NCBI GenBank assembly: GCA_032622095.1
Contig: CP136061.1
Coordinates: 45,267,797-45,331,796 of the forward strand
Length of the DNA stretch: 64,000 bases
Reading direction: 5' to 3'
Source: Siphonodentalium dalli
Taxonomy: Eukaryota; Mollusca; Scaphopoda; Gadilida; Siphonodentaliidae
Made by a program: the position numbers and the translations under genes. Of the stretch, positions 1 to 11,955 are shown in pieces. Numbering within the stretch: position 1 is the stretch's first letter; every line of letters starts with the position of its first letter. The notes beneath the pieces were generated by a model, which saw only the letters and a list, made by a program, of their open reading frames with translations, ran no database searches and was not told where the DNA came from.

Positions 1-72
1 TGTCAAATTATTCCACTCACCATGCTTGCTTTTCAACAAACTCTATCTGACTTTCCACTCCGCTTCTGCTTT

Positions 73-100
73 TCCTTTCCTTCCTTCCTTCCTTCCTTCC
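73..100. repeat. TTCC microsatellite
   Basis: Short run of about seven TTCC units in otherwise unremarkable AT-rich sequence. Nothing else is recognised in the first 247 bases. Confidence 0.85.
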
Positions 101-247
101 ATTCTGTTAGCCTTGACTGTCTTCTCTGCTCCTGCTCTCGGAAATAATGCAATCATGGAATTTCTGTAGTGTACACATCAGTTGTCATATATCTCCTTTC
201 AGATTTATTAAAACCATCAAATATACTGCCTGTGTATCGTCTTACTT

Positions 248-2646
248 ACCCCTGGTCAAGTGGTCCTGCTAATATGCTATGATGCTGGTGGTCCTGCTGA
301 ATTGCTATGATGCGATTAGGGCAAACTGATGCCCTTATGCAAAAGTACCGTTATATTTTTTAAAGTTGTCATTCTCGCGGTGTTTGGCTAATCCGAGCGA
401 TTTGAGACAAAAACCAGTGTGTGTATGAAACATTCAAGAACATATATTTTTTTGAAAAATATAATGATGCCTGCACTGGTGTTTCTAAAACAACGTGAAT
501 AACCATCTATATTATAGTTAATACAACCAGTATTAAAAATATGTATTTGAATGTTTGATACGCATAATTGCTTTTCCTGGATATGTTCAGATTATCAGAA
601 CACGGCGAAAAAGACAAATTATAAAAAATATAACGGTACTTTTTAGCTCACCTGAGACGAAGTCTCCGGTGGAGCTATAGTCATCACTCCTCGTCCGTCC
701 ATCATCCGTCCGTCCGTCAACAATTCTTTAAACATCTTCTCCTCTGGAACCATAAGACCGAATGGGTTCATATTTGGTGTGGATGCTCCCTAGGTGACTC
801 ATTCAGATTTGTTCAAATGAGGTCACTGGGTAAAATAGTTGCGAAGCCAGGGCCATAACTCTGTCCCTCCATAGTAATTCTTTTAAACATCTTCTCAAAT
901 ACCATCAGGCCAAATGGGTTCATATTTGGTATGAAGGATCCTTGGGTGACTGGTGTTCAGATTTGTTCAAATGTGGGCATGGACATAACTCCAAAAAATA
1001 TTTAAATTTATTTTAAATTTTTTTTTATTTAACTCCATGGTCAATTATATATATATTGTGCCCCCCCCCCCCCCTTGGCCCTTTACTCAAGTTCACTGCT
1101 TCTGCCACCCTGGTCCCAAAAATAATACATGTATTTACTCAAATTCTTGACAGAGAATCATTAATAAGAAGCATTTACTTTTGGCTCTAACTGTATGCGG
1201 GGTATGCCTACACATGTTTAGTGAAACTGACATTTTTATAAACATTCCCTGGAGATCTGCTAGAGGTCATTAATTCCCAATTACAACAACAATCTATCAT
1301 GTATTGTTCAAATCTTTCAACATGACATTTAACCCTCCCACATCCACCACTTCACTAGAACATATTTGGCAAACTTGAAAAGTGTTCTTTGAAAGAACCA
1401 CCAGCTCTATTTAGCTCATATTTAATATTGAGGCTCCTTTGGGGATGTGTGATTCAGATTTGTTCAATCGGGGTCACCAGGTCAAGTAGGTGCAAAGCCA
1501 GCTACATTACTCTTTCTCTCCATAGTAATTCATGATAGGTCTTCTATGCAAGAATCAAATTGGCTATTTTGCTTATATTTGGTATGAAATTACCTTGGGT
1601 GACAGATTTGTGAAAATTGGATCACAAAGTCGAATAAGGTCAGAGACATAACTATTTCACCACATAGTAATTCTTAAAACATGTTAGCAAGAGCCTAGAA
1701 CTAGTTGGCTTATTTAGCATGGAATGTTCTTGTTTGACTCCAATTCAGATTATTTTAATGGGGTCACCTGGTCAAATAGGGGCCAAGCGAAGGACAGTTT
1801 CCCTCTTAATATGCTTCCTTCACAAGGACCATCAGGTCTATTTTACTGATATTTAGTATGAAGGGTTCTTTGTTGTCTGGGATTCAAAGTTATTCAGATG
1901 GGGTCACCAGGTTAAATAGGGTGGGACCAGGGACATAACTGTATGTCTCTATAGTAATTCTTAAAATTTCTTCTCAAGAGAGTTTGGACTATTTAGCTTA
2001 CATTTAGTATGGAGATCCTTTAGTGACTGAGATTCAGATTTGTTAACCTGTTAAGGAATGACTGGGCTATGGGGAGTTAACACTTTTGTGTCTAATAAAA
2101 TCATTGATATACCAAATTCATTATCTACCTTGGAACTACCTGATTGATTAATCTGACATACATGTATGATGTTTTGGGTCCATGGATAATTGCGCTTCAG
2201 ACATGTCTAAATGGTTTTCTAAAAAGGCGCTTGTGAGATTGGAAATTTCCAACAATTGAGAAAGTTTGAGATGTCGGTTGTGAAATTCCAACCTAAGACT
2301 TGGGAGTCTGTAGCCCGGTCGGGATGGGACTTGTTGAGCAGGAGGAGGGGGTGATCAGTAATGTACAGTTGGTAATTTCAAGGTGGATATTCACCGATCT
2401 ACATACATGAAGCCTCTCTAGCCACATATCCTGTTTAGATCTACTTCTTTTAACGTGATTATGAAACGTTCTGACTGTTGTGGTCTCCAGAGTCCCAGTC
2501 TTTTCAGTCTTTGCAGTCTGGTGAGCGTCTCCACAGTCATTGACTGTCTTGTTGTTAACAGCATCAGTTTGCCCTAACAGCATCATAGCAATTCAGCAGG
2601 ACCCAACCACATCATATCACATTAGCAGGACCACTTGACCAGGGGT
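248..2646. mobile_element. 2.4-kb candidate element with ~85-bp terminal inverted repeats
   Basis: Positions 248-332 (starting acccctggtcaagtggtcct) reappear reverse-complemented at 2561-2646 with a few substitutions and small indels. Homology stops abruptly at the outer ends. No transposase-like ORF lies between the arms; the interior is mostly a degenerate array (641-2060). Best read as a non-autonomous DNA element, or a fold-back pair that captured the array. I found no clean target-site duplication. Confidence 0.55.
641..2060 (+). repeat. Degenerate ~110-150-bp tandem array, agctcacctgag family
   Basis: The array opens with agctcacctgagacgaagtc and a gtccgtccgtc run. A phrase then recurs about ten times with heavy divergence: an ATCAGG-like stretch, a gttcatatttggtatgaagg-like stretch, a gattcagatttgttcaaatg-like stretch, then ggacataact and atagtaattctt. 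A C10+ tract sits near 1063. The style is familiar from bivalve genomes. No coding potential. Confidence 0.7.
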
Positions 2647-2657
2647 GTTACTTACAC

Positions 2658-2770
2658 AGGGTGAACATAAAAAACCCCGATCACGGCTATAAGAAACCCA
2701 GAAGCTCACAAGTCAGGGTAAACATAAAAAAACCCCGGATCATGGCTATAAGAAACACAGAAGCACACAA
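2658..2770. repeat. Tandem duplication of ~56 bp
   Basis: Two adjacent copies of a segment containing gaacataaaaaaccccgatc and ggctataagaaacccagaag, differing at a handful of bases. It sits directly outside the right inverted repeat of the 248-2646 element. Confidence 0.75.
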
Positions 2771-4300
2771 GACTCCTGGACAATGGATGATTCCACAAGT
2801 CATAATGGGAAGGGAATAGCAGTTGCTATGTGATGTAATCGTCTGGTCAAATATATTAATTGAATTTACAGCACAAGAGTTCACACAAGAGCGTACTGAG
2901 TTCTCATCATATGAACACATTGAAAGACTTGGATAATTGAACAACTCACAAGTTCAGTACAGTATGAACAAAAATGTTTGAAAACGGCCAATTTAACACT
3001 GAAAGTTTGCACAGATATCCAAATTGGCATTTACAAAGATAGCATCAGAAATGTCAATGCAGTGTGAACGACCTAATTAGTTGCTGATTTGTAGAATATT
3101 TATGCTATTAAATAATTATTCGATTGACCACTGTGAAATGATCCATTGTCTGCAACAACAAAAACTGGATTTGTTTTAAGATTTACTCCCGGATCGTTGT
3201 TCATCCAAGCTTCTTGTAGACAACATCCAGGGTTGTTTGCGTTGTTACAGCGCAGTGTTACTTTAAAATGTGAGTGTGTTTGTAGGGAGATATTTGCAAA
3301 GAATTGTTAGAAAGAGCGAGATATTTTCCTTCGATGAGGCTTATGTGCTTATTCAGTTTGTCTTGGAGCCACCTGACCCGTGTTCCCCCGTTCTCTCTGG
3401 GCTAGTTTATATCGGACGTTCATATCCCCATAGAACCCGGGTCCCACGCCATACGGGGTTTATAATAGCTTCTCTGCTATCGTACGCATTGTTTCTAAAA
3501 CATCATCAAGTGTAACCATACCGTAAATGTATCTGGATATATGCAAAGGTCAATCAGGTAAAATTCGCCACGAATTAGCATTTCGTGGCCACGAAATAAA
3601 AAAAAACAATTTCCCATGTCCTAAACCATCCACCGTAGCTTATGGATCATTCTGTTTTAGTATTAAATATGGAGAAACCCGACCAGCATCAATGCAACAA
3701 CTACAACAACTCATCTATGCCAATGATATGTTTTAGCCATACATGTGGATAGGGTGGTATTGTTTAAAAATGTTAAACAATGTTATCAATTCCATATGTA
3801 TTGCTAAATAATGCTGGGCATATATAGATGGTTGTTCTATAATTCCTGGTCGGGTTTATCAAAATTGGGAGTTTAAATTATGTTCATCTGATGATAAAGA
3901 AAACACTTTCTCCGTTCACTCGATATACATCCCCCGGGATACATGTTTCACATACTAAATTAACACCTTAGTCAACATAACAAATCACTCCCTCAAATCC
4001 TTTGCCACAAGAATAAAAATAAATTGTCAGTATAAATAGGGAAGACATCTCTGGACACTTTCTAAGAGATAATTTATTTATAAGAAGATATATATGTGCA
4101 TTATGTGCTTGGTCTTATATATATCATAACACAGTAAGATGCAATTGACACAGCGCGGGACAACACTGTGTCGAAGAACATAGTTGAGGGGACCCTTCCA
4201 TCACCCTTTATAATGTATCATGACTCCATTTGTTGTGAACAAACCATCCACTGAGGCTTAATGGATCGTTCTCCCCCCAATAATATACTTGCATGACTTT
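2771..4300. other. Unassigned AT-rich sequence
   Basis: No ORF here resembles a known protein family and no strong internal repeat is evident beyond a weakly repeated phrase (accatccacYgWRGCTTAtgg) near 3627 and 4248. Short open frames at 3270-3515 and 3527-3736 look like chance. Confidence 0.4.
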
Positions 4301-4309
4301 TAACCGATC

Positions 4310-4870
4310 AACACTCTGGGCCGTGGTATTTTCCCATAAATTAGATAGTGTCTATAGTCGGATGGTATTGGTTATGTTCAAATGGTGACACAGATATGAA
4401 ACTGTACATGTTAGTGCCCCATGGGCCATTGATCATTATAAGATCGAGAAACTTAGTCTAGAAAATTACCGGGAATTCACTGGAAATTGCAATTGTAGCT
4501 GATAGGGTCGTAATTCAACGTTTGCGTTTCCGATTCAGTTAATACCGAAATGTGACATTTGAGATATACCTGGCCGTCAAAGTGAACCATATGTCTTATT
4601 TAAGGTTAGCAACGGTTGCTAATCAAATGCCACAATGGTGTACTAATCATCCATTCGTATTGCTTTTAATTTAGTCAGTGTCTAATTACATGGTGCTGGT
4701 TTTGTTCAAAGTTGGGCACACGTATGTCTAAAACTATGCAGCCATGCTCTGCATAGGCCATTGATCATTATAAGATCGGGAGACTTTGCCACTGCTCCCG
4801 ATAGCTCCTTAGTAATGGTTACTAAGCACCTACTCGGAATTTGCAGGAAAATGCAAATATGGTTGATATC
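4310..4870 (+). repeat. Diverged direct repeat pair
   Basis: Segments around 4315-4490 and 4665-4860 share an ordered set of phrases, the clearest being ccattgatcattataagatc followed by a gagactt-like string at 4427 and 4760. They read as two old copies of one dispersed sequence. Confidence 0.55.
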
Positions 4871-6050
4871 TATTTTACTCATTAAGCTCTACTTTAGTGG
4901 AAATTCGAATTTACTTGATTTTCACAGCTATACACGAAGCGTGGCGATTAACTGTGGTCAGAATATTGATGGTGAATGTTGGGTTTCAGTCGCTGTACTG
5001 AAGTTGGCCAAATGTAGCTGGCGTGGGAAGTGTGAAAGCAAAGCCTATACCGCTATAGTAAAGATCTCAGCTGCACCAAAATGTCCATTTATCAGTAGCA
5101 CAAATCCTGCGAAAACACAGATTCCCTCAGTGCACGTGGGATAGACTCCGATAATAATATAATATGTAATCACATCGTGAACAGTCTTGTTGTGATTATT
5201 TTCGTTTGATTCAACAGGCTGCATATTATCGAAATTACAAAACCATTCGACACTTACTTTTGCCAATTACTGTATCTTGAGGCATAACCATATATCATAT
5301 ATTGCATCTATTAAATCACGGATAGCTACAGTGGGCCAAACACGAGTGTTAGTCTACATATATAGTTGCGCACGATTGCCAATAAGTGATGTTACAAACA
5401 ACGTTTGGGCATAACACGAAATTCTCCATAGGGTTAGGTGTTAAATTTTGATCGCAACTGTACCTAGCAAGAATCATCTGATCACATCCATTCTTTTTAA
5501 AACTACGTCTGTGTTTCATACTTGGTATTTTTTTTTAGAATATCAGTACGCGCATATCATAATACGCAAAATGGCGCCATTTATCCAAAGTACTAGAATC
5601 TCCATAGGGCTCAGTGTTAAATTTTTATCACAACTGTAGCCAACAAGAATGAACCGATCACATCAAAATTTTCAAAAATACATATAACGATCATATCTAG
5701 TAGTTTGGAGAAGTTTCAAATCGCACCGATCACCATACGCCAGCTGGCACCATTTATCGTTTTATGTAAATACGAAACGCTCTCTAAATTATGTTGACCA
5801 CGATTTAGGCCGACCCGCCAAAATTCAAGAATGGAAACAAGTGAATCCTGAAAACACACCTACTAGGCATACATAATCCGTTTTCAGATCGCTTTTAACA
5901 AACCAAAAATGCAAAATGACATAAGGAATCCGACTATACATGTTAACATCCACTATACACTGCCGAACATCCTAAAAATGTACATATGCAAGCAAAACTT
6001 CTGTCCATTTAACTGTCTGAGAATCAAAGTTGCACTGACGAAGGCCAAAA
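4871..6050. other. Unassigned sequence with one old direct repeat
   Basis: Around 5425-5480 and 5600-5660 the phrase ctccatagggYtcagtgtta and the following ~45 bp recur with divergence. A 127-codon open frame ends at 5144, but it overlaps an open frame on the other strand and has no recognisable domain. No gene is supported. Confidence 0.4.
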
Positions 6051-6052
6051 GC

Positions 6053-7196
6053 AAGCCTTGAAATAGGGTGTCTGTCAATGGCAGAATGAGGTCCCCCAGA
6101 GGGTGAATTTGGTTATTCTAGCCCGCTATGCGGGGTTAGCATCACTAAATTCACCATCTGGGGACCTCATTCTGCAAATGACAGACACCCTATTTCTATG
6201 GCAAGCCGTTTTCACATTTTTGATTGATTTAGACTTAAATTGACTTAAGTCCAAATAATTGGACTTAAGTCCAAATGAATTGGACTTAAGTCCAAATGAA
6301 TTGGACTTAAGTCCAATTAGCGAATTGATTTGGACTTAAGTCCAAATCAATTGGACTTAAGTCCAATTAGTGAATTGATTTGGACTTAAGTCCAATTCAT
6401 TTGGACTTAAGTCCAATTCATCTGGTTTGAAACGATAGTCCCCTTCTTTGTAATGGTATATTCCTGCAAGTTTTGATTGACAGTCAAACTTCGTACTAAC
6501 CAGGGCATTCCTGACTCCAAGACTAACTCCGTACGTCCCCTTTGCCACGTGGCTTGTTTTCGGCATGCCGAGATTGAAAATGTTTCGAATCCAAATTGGC
6601 ATCTTAATAAATGCTAACTGCATGCATGAATGAAGTAAAATTAATTCACGACTTGATTCAATTGTTATTTGACAGCATGTAGTGTAGGCTACACGCAGTT
6701 TCGTTTATTGCATTTACTAAGTGTCTTATATTTGATCTGGTCCACATCGAGCTGATTCATTATATGTTGAGAAAGGTAACAATTAACAAGATCAACAAGA
6801 ATTAGACCCAAATGTAAACGGCCATTTTCCCACAACTCCGCCCTATGAGCAAAACCAGACCTGCTTAATATCTGATGGGGGTGTTTCTTATACAGATGAA
6901 TTGGACTTAAGTCCAAATGAATTGTACTTAAGTCCAAATACCACATAATTGTGAATTCGGCGAGGAATTGGACTTAAGTCCAAATAGATGAAAATATCGG
7001 TATTTGGACTTAAGTCCAAATCAATTGGACTTAAGTCCAATTCCTCGCCGAATTCACAATTATGTGGTATTTGGACTTAAGTCCAATTCGCTATTTGGAC
7101 TTAAGTCCAATTATTTGGACTTAAGTCCAAATAATTGGACTTAAGTCTAAATCAATCGAAAATGTGAAAACGGCTTGCCATATATTTCAAGGCTTG
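6053..7196. mobile_element. Fold-back family A, copy 1, interrupted by a 986-bp insertion
   Basis: Left part 6053-6196 is a hairpin: the gcagaatgaggtcccc / ggggacctcattctgc arms surround a short cccgctatgcgggg palindrome. The outer end (gaaatagggtgtctgtc) is answered by gacagacaccctatttc. The last bases of the family terminus (tatttcaaggcttg) appear only after the nested insertion, at 7183-7196. Other copies lie at 10846, 11203, 12250, 12773, 18055 and 37161. Confidence 0.85.
6197..7182. mobile_element. Nested TIR element built from TTGGACTTAAGTCCAA palindromes
   Basis: Terminal inverted repeats start tatggcaagccgttttcaca and match over about 45 bp at both ends. The insertion is flanked by the 6-bp direct repeat tatttc (6191-6196, 7183-7188), and the empty site is known from sister A copies that read ccctatttcaaggcttg. 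The subterminal zones carry about 17 copies of a 16-bp perfect palindrome centred on CTTAAG at 6235-6420 and 6897-7155, plus an inner inverted repeat (6932-6988 with 7026-7078). The unique core (about 6421-6895) has no recognisable protein. The short duplication fits a cut-and-paste element; the family is not recognised. Confidence 0.8.
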
Positions 7197-7310
7197 GGGC
7201 CCAAAAGCTGTGCGTATATGATTATGATGATAATTGTATTGATGCTCCCCTGTTACAGGTTATATCGGCTGCTTGCAAAACTTCTTTGGATTGAGATTCA
7301 AAAGAAGCAG

Positions 7311-7632
7311 TGGTGTACCTTCCACTGAACGCTTTATACCCACTACAAGGTCTGACCGTGGTATACCTTCCACTGAACGCTTTATACCCACTACAAGGTC
7401 CGACCGTGGTATACCTTCCACTGAACGCTTTATACCCACTACAAGGTCCGACCGTGGTATACCTTCCACTGAACGCTTTATACCCACTACAAGGTCCGAC
7501 CGTGGTATACCTTCCACTGAACGCTTTATACCCACTACAAGGTCCGACCGTGGTATACCTTCCACTGAACGCTTTATACCCACTACAAGGTCCGTCCGTG
7601 GTATACCTTCCACTGAACGCTTTATACCACAT
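7311..7632 (+). repeat. 48-bp minisatellite, about 6.7 copies
   Basis: Near-identical 48-bp units contain gtataccttccactgaacgc and ctttatacccactacaaggt. Because 48 is divisible by three, open frames run through the array in several frames of both strands; they are by-products, not genes. The last unit is cut after ctttatacca. Confidence 0.92.
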
Positions 7633-7639
7633 ACAAACA

Positions 7640-8060
7640 CAAAATACAGGTCAAGTTCGAATTCGTTTCCGCCCGCCAATTTTCACCAGAGTTATGGCAT
7701 TTCTGTTGGAATTTGTACTCAATTTTTGTTTCCGGATGATAACTTTAGTAAATATGAACTGAATGGAATGAAATTTGGTATGTGAGTTTACTGGCCCAAA
7801 ATACAGGTCAAGTTCGGGTTCCCGCCCGCCAATTTATGCTGAATTATGGTCCTTGTAGATTTGGAATTTGCCAATTATTTTGGTTTCCGGATAATAACTT
7901 TAGTTTTAGGCTGACTATTTTCAAATGTAGATTAGCGAAATGAAAATACAGGTCAAGTTTAAATTTTGATTCGGTCCGCCCATTTTTGCTGGAATTATGG
8001 TCCTTGTTGACTTATAATTTGACGATTTGTTTGGTTTCCGGGTGATAACTTTAGTTATAG
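7640..8060 (+). repeat. Degenerate ~165-bp tandem repeat (caggtcaagtt family)
   Basis: Three diverged units each run through aaatacaggtcaagtt, a cgcccgccaattt-like stretch, a gttatgg-like stretch and tttccggataataacttta. Related phrases recur near 38195. Confidence 0.7.
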
Positions 8061-8064
8061 TTAT

Positions 8065-8530
8065 TATACCCCCACTTTCGAAGAAAATGGGGGGTATACT
8101 GGATTGACTGCGTCCATCCGTCCGTCACGCTTTCTCCCTCCGTTTGTCTGTCCGTCCGTCCGTCCGACCTCATAACTCGAACAACTATGAACCGATTTCA
8201 ATACTTGTTTGTATGCAATCTCCTTAGGACTGCCTCTCCGCATGATGCTAATTGTGGTTCGGTCCGACTTTTTTTTTAAAGTTACGCCTCATTTTCGACT
8301 TAATATAACTTTAACAAATATGAACCGATTTCAATAATTTTTGGTATACATCCTGCCCACAATACCCTCTCTACATGGTGCGGCTAGGGATTGGCTCAGA
8401 CTGTTTTTCGTAATATTACACTTCATTTTCGACTTAGAAAATTCTGTCCGACTTAATAACTTTAACAAATATGAACCAATTTGAATAATTTTGTCTGTAC
8501 AAGCTTCTTGTGACACCATATCGATATTAT
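8065..8530 (+). repeat. Degenerate dispersed repeat with cgtccgtccg run
   Basis: It starts with an imperfect palindrome (atacccccactttcgaagaa ... gggggtat) and a gtccgtccgtccg run. It continues with two or three diverged units containing aacaaatatgaaccgatttc. No coding potential. Confidence 0.6.
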
Positions 8531-8714
8531 TAGTCCGAATTTTTATTTTTATGTTTGTTATGAAAATTTGACATATTGATTATTCGTTATGGCCCATTGT
8601 TGAAATTACCACGGGCGTATTTTGCCATGCCCTAGCGATGCTCTTTATTTTTAAATTTGCACAGATATTTACCACTATGTGAACGTTCACTTACAATTAT
8701 GATCTTGGTCTAAC

Positions 8715-9445
8715 TTTTTTAGCTCAACTTTACAAAGTAAAGTTTGAGCTATTGCCATGGGTTGGCGACCGTGGTCCGTGCGTGCATGTGTCTGTGTGTC
8801 AACAATTTCCTTTGGCATGCAGTACAGGCCGCATCCCTCATCCGATCTTCACCAAACTTCATATGTAGCTTCAGGGTGATCAGAAGATGGGAGCTATCAT
8901 TTTTTTCCGGAGTTCGATGAAAAACATGGCTGGCAACAGCCATCTTAGATTTCAAATTTGAATTCATCGGCAACCCTACTGCCTGTATTTATGGGATGAT
9001 AGTTTTTAGCTCAACTTTACAATGTAAAGTTTGAGCTATTCCCATGGGTTGGCGTCCATCTGTCAACAATTTCCTTTAACATGCCCCAAACCAAATTTGC
9101 ATTTACTCTTTGTATGACTAAATCATTTGGCGCATCCTACAGACCACATCCCTCATCCGATCCTCACCAAACTTCATATGGATTATCGGGGTGACCTCTA
9201 GATGGGAGCTTCAAATTTTGACCAAATTCGTTGAAAAACATTGCCGACAGTGGCCATCTTGGAATTTACTCTTTGTATGACTAAATCCTTTGGCACACTC
9301 TACAGACAATATCCCTCATCCAATTATCACTAAACTTCATATGGATCTTCGGGGTGACCTATAGTTTACTTTCCTTCTTTACCATTCTAGTCATTTCTCA
9401 GTAAAAAAATAACTCCTTCCCAAATTGAGCTAGTGTCAGTGACAT
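8715..9445 (+). repeat. agctcaactttacaaagtaa repeat family, block 1
   Basis: Each block opens with an imperfect hairpin (agctcaactttacaaagt / aaagtttgagct) followed by ccatgggttggcg and caacaatttcctttggca. Degenerate units of roughly 150-250 bp follow (catccctcatccgatcntc, accaaacttcatatggat, gccatcttgga). The block closes near 9440 with aaattgagcta. The same family fills 38250-40180. Confidence 0.75.
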
Positions 9446-9659
9446 TTGTTATAATGTTATACAGTTGCCTGTCAGAACGGGTCAGAACATCAAAAAGTTC
9501 CAAGGTTTTGTACTGGTGTAATATGATATCTACATACGTAGCTATAGAGTAGAGATTCATACTGGTGTAATATGATCTCTACATGCGTAGCTATAGAGTA
9601 GAGATTCATACTGGTGTAATATGATATCTACATGCGTAGATATAGAGTAGAGATTCATA

Positions 9660-9822
9660 TAAGGATTAACTGTCATGTGGACTGTTTTTATGGAGATGTA
9701 ACGGTGAGGTAAGTGGACACAACTTGTGTAAAACCCGAAGGGTTTTACATACAAGTTATGTCCACTTACCTCACCGTTACATCTCCATAAAAATAGTCCA
9801 CATGACAGTTAATCCTTATATT
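9660..9822. repeat. Long near-perfect hairpin
   Basis: Arms of about 75-80 bp (taaggattaactgtcatgtg ... and its complement) flank a small inner stem-loop, gtaaaacccgaagggttttac. It forms the left half of the insertion inside the T array. Confidence 0.88.
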
Positions 9823-9823
9823 T

Positions 9824-10511
9824 ATATACATTTAGCGAAAAAGCCGCTTTTGTAAATATATTTAAATCGAAAAGTGTATCGTGACAAGATCAGCCCAAAA
9901 TACCCAATAGCACCCTTGGCAAAAGTTAATAGGAACAATTTCTCTTCATGTTGAAACCCGATGATGTATTAAGTCAATCCTGCGCGAGTCAAAATGCGCC
10001 CAAAGCATTACGCGTTCGTCTTTCCAAACCTAATGACGTATCGATGGTGTTATTAGCTTGGTGTTATGAGGCGTTACGCATTCACCGATAAATAACTGCA
10101 ACTAGCCACGTGGGCGCCGACCAATCAGAATGCTGGATTTAGTGATGACAACACTTAGTGTGTAAATATATACATTTAGCGAAAAAGCCACTTTTGTAAA
10201 TATATTTAAATCGAAAAGTGTATCGTGACAAGATGGGCCCAAAATACCCAATAGCACCCTTGGCAAAAGTTAATAGGAACAATTTCTCTTCATGTTGAAA
10301 CCCGATGATGTATTAAGTCAATCCTGCGCGAGTCAAAATGCGCCCAAAGCATTACGCGTTCGTCTTTCCAAACCTAAATGACGTATCGATGGTGTTATTA
10401 GCTTGGTGTTATGATGCGTTGCGCATTCACCGAGAAATAACTGCAACTAGCCACGTGGGCGCCGACCAATCAGAATGCTGGATTTGGTGATGACAACACT
10501 TAGTGTGTAAA
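9824..10511 (+). repeat. 344-bp unit, tandem dimer
   Basis: Two head-to-tail copies (period 344) differ at only a few bases. Each contains atacatttagcgaaaaagcc, a CpG-rich middle (gcattacgcgttcgtctttc), CACGTG, GACCAATCAG (CCAAT-box-like) and TGACGTA. No ORF. It may be a small satellite or the tail of a composite element. Confidence 0.85.
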
Positions 10512-10845
10512 TATACTGGTGTAATATGATATCTGCATGCGTAGCTATAGAGTAGAGATTCATGGCATGATCTACAAAAAGATGACAAAAATGCGTATTG
10601 GCAAATTGTCGTGTGCAAGAGTTGGCTTTGAAGAATAGTTGTAGAACCTGAGAATCGGGGATGTATTACCCCACTTACTGGGAAAGTCAGGACTATGTGC
10701 AGATATTAGACATAATTTACTTATATAATGCCACAACATAGATAATTGTCTACAAAAGAAAAGACACAAATATATATATAATAATAACATGTATATATAA
10801 ACTCCAGTGAATACTGAGTGTGTCATTCAAAACTCCATATTTGTT

Positions 10846-11099
10846 CAAGCTTGAAATAGGGTGTCTGTCATTTGCAGAATGATGTCCCCAGAGGGTGAAT
10901 TTAGTGATGCTACCCCGCATAGCGGGATAGCATCACCAAATTCACCCTCTGGGGACCTCATTCTGCTTACAACTCAGCAGAATGAGGTTCCCAGAGTGTG
11001 AATTTTGTGATGCTAGCCCGCTATGCGGGGTAGCATCACTAAATTCACCCTCTGGGGACCTCATTCTGCAAATTACAGGCACACTATTTCAAGACTTGT
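10846..11099. mobile_element. Fold-back family A, dimeric copy
   Basis: Two family-A hairpins sit back to back between the terminal signals gaaatagggtgtctgtc and the complementary end near 11095. The two hairpins join at a short linker near 10970. Same architecture as 37161-37415. Confidence 0.87.
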
Positions 11100-11202
11100 A
11101 TTTGTTCAATGACTAAATTGATTTGTCATGCCAACATTCTGAGTTCATTGACAATGGGTGGCAGATCAGCTGGTAAGGTGCATAGTGAATTACATTGTAG
11201 CC

Positions 11203-11595
11203 TGGATATAATGTATCTGACATGCATAATGAGGCCTCCAGAGGGTTAATTTAGTGGCGCTATCCCACATGGCGGGCTAACATATAACCAAATTCACCCT
11301 CAGGAAACCTCATTCTGCTTTGGCTTCAACTGCTATGGGAGACCTAGGATCATATTGAAGTTCCCCAGTTGAAGTTGGTGATGTTCACCCATTAGTCACC
11401 TCGATTATTCATTTTATCTTCTGCAAATTATGGGAAATATAAACTGAACATAAGGGAAAAAGTAACTAAAAACAATGTTAACTTGTGACTAGATACTTCC
11501 CAGAAGATGAGGCCTAAGCAGAATGAAGTCCACAGAGGGTGAATTTGGTGATGCTAGTCTGCCGCGAATGTCAGGTACACTAAATCCAGGCTTGC
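11203..11595. mobile_element. Fold-back family A, long form 1 (degraded)
   Basis: One A hairpin (about 11225-11320) and half of a second (11517-11575) are separated by about 200 bp containing ctatgggagacctaggatca and gcaaattatgggaaatataa. The same spacer occurs in the long copies at 12250 and 18055. Confidence 0.7.
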
Positions 11596-11647
11596 TCCCT
11601 AAGGCTGTTAGCAATGGTGAAGCTAGTCCGATTCACAGTAATCATAT

Positions 11648-11808
11648 AGTAATGCCCTAAATAATCGACTCCTTAACCACAACATAATTATGGGTAACTT
11701 TTCAGGATTTAGTCGGAAATATGGCTTGTTGCCATTCATCGGAAAGCTCTCAGTGAAAAGTTACCCATAATTATGCCGAGGAGTTGATTATTAAGGGCAT
11801 AACTGTAG
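11648..11808. mobile_element. Fold-back family B, copy 1 (TA...CAGTAATGCCC)
   Basis: The copy runs from agtaatgccctaaataatcg to a complementary end at 11808, through ttatgggtaacttttcagga and ggatttagtcggaaatatgg. Other copies end TACAGT...ACTGTA, as many Tc1/mariner-like MITEs do. Confidence 0.82.
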
Positions 11809-11955
11809 GCCGATTCACAGTAATCATAGGTGATGGGAGGATGACCTGGTCCTGATTTGTGTATCTGGGCAATTTGGTCTGTTGAAATTCGGAAGAATGA
11901 TTTGCCTTAAAATTATTCATTTCATGTTTCTTTTTTTGCTCCCACCTGCCAAACT

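Larger units (their letters stand above)
9490..10580 (+). mobile_element. Family T element, copy 1, expanded and interrupted
   Basis: Phrases caaaaagttccaaggttttg ... tactggtgtaatatgatatc ... gagattcatggcatgatcta define a repeat also seen at 24500-24605, 61745-61830 (minus) and 62075-62155. Here a ~49-bp segment is tandemly tripled at 9512-9659, and a fourth copy (10514-10563) lies beyond an 854-bp insertion. Confidence 0.7.

Noticed and set aside
4761-5144. 127-codon open frame as a gene
   Set aside because: No recognisable domain, overlapping antisense frame, and its first part lies in a diverged dispersed repeat.
7222-7785. Overlapping 136-170-codon open frames on both strands
   Set aside because: All derive from the 48-bp minisatellite, which is open in several frames at once.
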